Made by a program: the position numbers and the translations under genes. Below the pieces are notes generated by a model. That model made no database searches. It saw nothing but the letters and a program-made list of their open reading frames with translations, and had not been told where the DNA came from. A stretch of DNA of 26,062 nucleotides from a virus, in IMG/VR virus record IMGVR_UViG_3300044799_000749, positions 1-26,062 of that record; one strand, 5' to 3'. Shown piece by piece: positions 22,796-26,062 of this stretch. How positions within the stretch are numbered: position 1 is the first letter of the stretch; every line of letters begins with the position of its first letter.

Positions 22796-23803
22796 ATGGC
22801 TACACCGCTGGATACTTATAATGAATTTAAAAATTGGATTTGGCTAAACTTCCAAAAGACTGTACCTATAGAGGCAGATAAGCTGAATATACAGGCACAG
22901 AGTCTTAAAGATCATATTAGAAGAGCCATTTGTGAACTTATTGGTAATGGAGCAGGATATGATGGCTTTCTTATAGTTCCTACTGATCCAAGTGATCCAA
23001 CAATAAAAGCAGGGAGTATTTTTATTGCAGGGCATAAATTGGATTTAGAAGCAGATGTTACTTATTCAACACAACCTTGGGCTGTGGATGCTCCTGCCAT
23101 TTCAAACCCTGCAGAGGGTTTTTATTACCTTTCGGTTATAGAAGAATTAATAGACCAGTCAGATGATGCAGAGATTGTTGATCCTTTGTTGGGAATAGAA
23201 TGTGTACAGCCTTACAGGTTGAAATGGGTTGTAAAATATAAAGCTGCCCCGTTCACTCTTCCAGTCCCGGCTGATAATGAATATCTAATGAGTTTATATA
23301 TTGTTAGTTCGACTCCTCCGTTTGCTGACCTAGATTTAAGAAGTAGGTATTGCTCTGTAAAAGCTGGAGTTGATACCCGGTATCAAGATAGGGAAGGGGG
23401 AATTCTTGGGAGTGGACATGAACATCATTTGGATGATATTTGGGTTATTAGTATTGGGGATGGGTATTATTCGTATACTGATTTTCAAACAGTTATGGAT
23501 TCTATTTATGATAGGATACTTTCTATAGAAGATAATACCCGTTTCAAAACAGCTAAAGGTGGGGGAACTCCTGGGGGAACTTATGGTAAATTAACAGGGG
23601 CTATTAATGGAGTAAATCAGATCTATTACCTCCCAGATAAATATATCGCGGGGAGCTTGCATGTGTACGTTGGGGGTGTTAGACTATCCCCTGATGGTGA
23701 CGATTACTCTGAATCTGATCCGGAAACTGGTAAGTTAATTATGGTGATTGCTCCAGAATCGAATTCTATTATCCTTGTAGACTACATTGAAGATCCTTTA
23801 TAG
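22796..23803 (+). CDS. Tail fibre protein with paralogous N-terminal attachment domain
   Basis: A 335-residue protein starting at ATG 22796 behind AAGGA. Residues 1-200 align with the N-terminus of the preceding fibre: 'FKNWIWLNFQKTVPIEADKL', 'IRRAICELIGNG', 'GFYYLSVIEEL', 'RLKWVVKYK'. The rest is short: a His-rich stretch (GSGHEHHLDD), a helical segment and a C-terminal beta domain with 'LPDKYIAGSLHVYVGGVRLS', common in phage adhesin tips. It lacks the beta helix, so this may be a short fibre or an adaptor that binds the same baseplate site as its paralogue. Confidence 0.72.
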   Translation: MATPLDTYNEFKNWIWLNFQKTVPIEADKLNIQAQSLKDHIRRAICELIGNGAGYDGFLIVPTDPSDPTIKAGSIFIAGHKLDLEADVTYSTQPWAVDAPAISNPAEGFYYLSVIEELIDQSDDAEIVDPLLGIECVQPYRLKWVVKYKAAPFTLPVPADNEYLMSLYIVSSTPPFADLDLRSRYCSVKAGVDTRYQDREGGILGSGHEHHLDDIWVISIGDGYYSYTDFQTVMDSIYDRILSIEDNTRFKTAKGGGTPGGTYGKLTGAINGVNQIYYLPDKYIAGSLHVYVGGVRLSPDGDDYSESDPETGKLIMVIAPESNSIILVDYIEDPL

Positions 23804-23812
23804 AGGCAAATT

Positions 23813-25273
23813 ATGAAAACTACAATTGTGAAATTTATTATTCTATGCCTGTTACTTTGGGGAATACCTATAGTAGCAGATGCAGCAACAACCTTGGTTG
23901 ACGCTTGGAGAGTAAGAGTAAAAACGACTACACTCACCTCCACACTCTCAGGGGCAGGAGATGATGTCCAAGAAATTTTTGAATCAATAGATGAGATGCC
24001 TTTGGGGACACCAACTGCTGATGAAGTCTATGATGAGGGTGATACTATTGATTATTCTTCTGGGAATGGTCCCTTTCATGGAACTTTTCCATCTGGTGGA
24101 ACTCCTGAGATTTGGAATACTGTTTTGAGGACTACTAATTGGTGGTTAGAATCCAGGGATAAATCTGCTAGTGATCTTAATTTTCTTTTATACCAGAAAA
24201 CTAGTGGGGTTGCTGCTGGTGTTCAGTATCATGCTATAATGGCATATTCTAGAGATTATGGTTCTACAATAACTATTGATTCTGCATTTACTGTAGGGGG
24301 TCCAGCAACTTTCTTTACAGGTCTGATTTCTAATGATACTGGTGTAGTCGGCAGTGATTTCCGGGCAGAAACGAATACATATGCAAACGCTCTTTTAGTG
24401 GATAGTACAAATGATTATGTCTATTGTGAGGCTCCTACACGAATAGGAGATGTTAATACAGCCGGAGTATTCTCTGTGAGTAAAGGGGATACAACATATC
24501 CAATAGTTATTGATGGGGCAAGTGGAGAAATAAGAAATGGAGCAGATCAGGGAGCATATAGTATACAGACAGCTACAGAAATGTATGCTGCAGGAAACAT
24601 TACATCTGGGGGAATAGTTTCAGGAGCATCTGTTTCAGGAACAGCTTCTATCTCTACATTGGGGGATGCTATACTTGGGGATGCTACCCATAGGGGGAGA
24701 ACACTATATTATGATGGTGCTGGTAAATATGTTATGTTTGAAGCTGATGCTTTAGTAGATAATGTGACGATTGATTGGTCGGCTATGCACTCGTTTACAA
24801 CCGGGGATTTATTTTCTCTTGTGAATGCAGGATTTGATCATTGGGATGTTACTCCTGTGGATCCAGCGACTATTACTCCGGATACAAATACAGATGGTGA
24901 GGTCTATAGTGCTGGTATTCCGGGTGCTGGAACAACAGTTACAGCTACTTTAACTCCTCTTGGATGGGTAATAGGAGTAGGAAGAGCAGGGACTGCTAAT
25001 CATGGGACTGCTTATATAGCTACATGGACTCCAGATGGAGGAAATATAGATACCATTACATTTACTTTGTATGTTGGTGTCAATGCAACGGATACATGGA
25101 CAAGTGCTTCAGGATCAGCAGGGCTATCATTTAGTAATGTAGGAGCAGAACAAATCTCTGAAGCCCTAGCACAAAACGCATATATACAGATTCAAGCTAG
25201 AGTAACTACACAGGTGGGAACTTTGGATGTTATAAAGGTAACATCTTGGTCTGTGCATGAATTAATACTTTAG
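23813..25273 (+). CDS. Tail-fibre-like protein with N-terminal Sec signal peptide
   Basis: A 486-residue protein starting at ATG 23813 with GAGGC upstream. Residues 1-24 look like a classical signal peptide: KTTIVK, a hydrophobic core (FIILCLLLWGIPIV), and 'ADA' before the likely cleavage point. The mature part is Ser/Thr/Gly/Ala-rich and beta-like, with fibre features such as 'NITSGGIVSGASVSGTASIS' and 'GRTLYYDGAGKYVMFEADAL', and a C-terminal domain near residues 350-486. Position and composition say tail fibre; a signal peptide is unexpected for a cytoplasmically assembled virion protein. It may be an exported phage protein rather than a virion part. Confidence 0.65.
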   Translation: MKTTIVKFIILCLLLWGIPIVADAATTLVDAWRVRVKTTTLTSTLSGAGDDVQEIFESIDEMPLGTPTADEVYDEGDTIDYSSGNGPFHGTFPSGGTPEIWNTVLRTTNWWLESRDKSASDLNFLLYQKTSGVAAGVQYHAIMAYSRDYGSTITIDSAFTVGGPATFFTGLISNDTGVVGSDFRAETNTYANALLVDSTNDYVYCEAPTRIGDVNTAGVFSVSKGDTTYPIVIDGASGEIRNGADQGAYSIQTATEMYAAGNITSGGIVSGASVSGTASISTLGDAILGDATHRGRTLYYDGAGKYVMFEADALVDNVTIDWSAMHSFTTGDLFSLVNAGFDHWDVTPVDPATITPDTNTDGEVYSAGIPGAGTTVTATLTPLGWVIGVGRAGTANHGTAYIATWTPDGGNIDTITFTLYVGVNATDTWTSASGSAGLSFSNVGAEQISEALAQNAYIQIQARVTTQVGTLDVIKVTSWSVHELIL

Positions 25274-25291
25274 CAAAGAAGGATATAATTA

Positions 25292-25690
25292 ATGACTCAG
25301 CGACAAGAACAACTGGAAAGAATCTTTGCTCTGGATAAAATGTTAGCTCTTGGTAGGGGGGGTAATACTTCAGAAAAGATCAATATAACCAATGATCTCT
25401 TTTTGAAAAAAGTCTGTACTGCTGAAGATGAATCATATCAGGTCATTGAAGTCTGGGCTACTGAAGAAGAAGAGACAGGTTTACCTCCGGCAACAAATGG
25501 TAGAACCTATGCTTTTCTTATTGTGCTTCAAGGGGAAGCTGTATTAAATAATAATATAGTTCTTGGTCCTCTTTCAGTACACAAAGTAGTTTCTAAGGAG
25601 CCACATATAGTTAAATTTTCTCCGAACACTAGATTATTAACTATAGCTATTCCTGAAAAAAAGGAGAATCCTTCTGATGCCAGCAGATAA
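25292..25690 (+). CDS. Small cupin-like protein
   Basis: A 132-residue protein starting at ATG 25292 after AAGAAGGA. Residues about 45-122 show a cupin-type strand order: 'YQVIEVWATEEEETGLPPAT', 'RTYAFLIVLQGEAVLNNNIV', 'LGPLSVHKVVSKEPHIVKFS', 'NTRLLTIAIP'. The usual metal-binding HxH is not obvious, so it may be a non-catalytic beta barrel. It sits between fibres and the lysis genes, where many phages encode fibre chaperones or small structural proteins. Function unknown. Confidence 0.45.
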   Translation: MTQRQEQLERIFALDKMLALGRGGNTSEKINITNDLFLKKVCTAEDESYQVIEVWATEEEETGLPPATNGRTYAFLIVLQGEAVLNNNIVLGPLSVHKVVSKEPHIVKFSPNTRLLTIAIPEKKENPSDASR

Positions 25691-25907
25691 AGAACCTTAT
25701 GTGGACACTAATTGGGAGAGATGGCGCGGGGAAGTCTCTCGATCATTGGAACTTATGGAGGGAGATTTGACTAAGATAGAAAAAGCTGTTGGAGAGATAC
25801 GGGAAAAGATGACATCTTTAGAAATAAAATATGCTGCCGTTTCAGTAATTATTTCTATAGTGACTGCTGTGATAACGGCTGTTATTGTAGCAAAAATAGC
25901 TGGCTAA
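25677..25907 (+). CDS. XhlA-like coiled-coil membrane protein (holin-associated)
   Basis: A 76-residue protein starting at ATG 25677, overlapping the previous gene, with AAGGAG 10 bases upstream. Residues 14-50 are a charged heptad-like helix ('SLELMEGDLTKIEKAVGEIR'), followed by a single hydrophobic segment (residues 53-74, 'AAVSVIISIVTAVITAVIVA'). This coiled coil plus one TM layout is that of XhlA-type proteins, which cooperate with holins in lysis. The next ORF is holin-like, consistent with a lysis cassette. It could also be an anchored scaffold protein. Confidence 0.7.
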   Translation: MPADKEPYVDTNWERWRGEVSRSLELMEGDLTKIEKAVGEIREKMTSLEIKYAAVSVIISIVTAVITAVIVAKIAG

Positions 25908-25918
25908 GGAAAAAAACA

Positions 25919-26062
25919 ATGTCTACAAGTGAGAAAAGTGGGTACAAGAAGAGTGAATTTTGGATGGGGATATTTGGTATGATTCTCCTGACTGTTGTTC
26001 AGCTTATGGGGAAATCCACTGTGGATTACACAACAACTGTTGGGGCGATAGTGCTTCTTTAT
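25919..26062 (+). CDS. Holin-like small membrane protein, 3' truncated by the window
   Basis: ATG 25919, 11 bases after the preceding stop and behind AAGGAAAAAA, opens a frame that is still open at the right edge (48 codons). It begins with a charged segment ('STSEKSGYKKSEFW'), then a hydrophobic stretch ('MGIFGMILLTVVQLMG') and a second one starting at 'TTTVGAIVLLY'. The 'YK.SEFW' start followed by two TM segments is common in small phage holins. With the XhlA-like gene it would form the lysis module. The full length is not visible. Confidence 0.6.
   Translation, partial: MSTSEKSGYKKSEFWMGIFGMILLTVVQLMGKSTVDYTTTVGAIVLLY

Noticed and set aside
20693-25273. Possible diversity-generating retroelement target in the fibre genes
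   Set aside because: No reverse transcriptase, template repeat or matching variable repeat is visible in the window.

Overview
The window is the tail-morphogenesis module of a tailed bacteriophage (or a prophage of one) with a contractile, myovirus-type tail. The evidence is a recognisable gene order on a single strand: end of a head gene, neck proteins, tail sheath, tail tube, frameshifted chaperone, tape measure, baseplate hub and spike, baseplate wedge (gp25/W, J, I), fibres, and finally small lysis-type membrane proteins. Every gene I accept is on the + strand. Genes abut or overlap (ATGA or TAATG junctions), and most carry strong purine-rich Shine-Dalgarno sequences. The DNA is AT-rich, with frequent AGA codons and GGG glycine codons. 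The host cannot be named from this sequence, and head genes beyond the first 118 bases are outside the window.

Layout. 1-3754: C-terminus of a head protein (probably the major capsid protein), a SAP/Rho-N-like protein, the head-tail connector carrying an inserted beta domain, a stopper-like protein, a virion-morphogenesis (gpG/gpS-like) protein with a Gly/Arg-rich arm, a terminator-like protein and a small pre-sheath protein. 3754-5787: sheath and tube. 5788-5891: a strong hairpin with a possible 10-codon leader ORF. 5892-9853: tail-assembly chaperone with a canonical -1 slippery heptamer, then the tape measure. 9846-13197: LysM-linked tube-cap protein, LysM/gp53-like protein, a gpD hub encoded as two overlapping ORFs, and the gpV/gp5 spike. 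13198-16881: an accessory block between spike and gp25 containing two tandem paralogues and a protein made of about fifteen 20-residue repeats. 16934-20689: gp25, J, gpI and a fibre-proximal protein, with a possible RNA switch in front of gpI. 20693-25273: tailspike/fibre genes, the last with a signal peptide. 25292-26062: a cupin-like protein, an XhlA-like coiled-coil/TM protein and a truncated holin-like ORF.

How they fit together: tube and sheath assemble on the baseplate formed by hub, spike and wedge, to a length set by the tape measure, which is kept soluble by the chaperone pair. The terminator and neck proteins cap the tail and join it to the head. Fibres and spikes bind the host surface, and the last genes probably start the lysis cassette. 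The points most worth a second look are the 20-residue repeat protein, the split hub gene, the RNA structures at 5811-5853 and 18895-18937, the secreted fibre-like protein, and the accessory baseplate block. All family calls are made by eye from sequence motifs; no database search was run.
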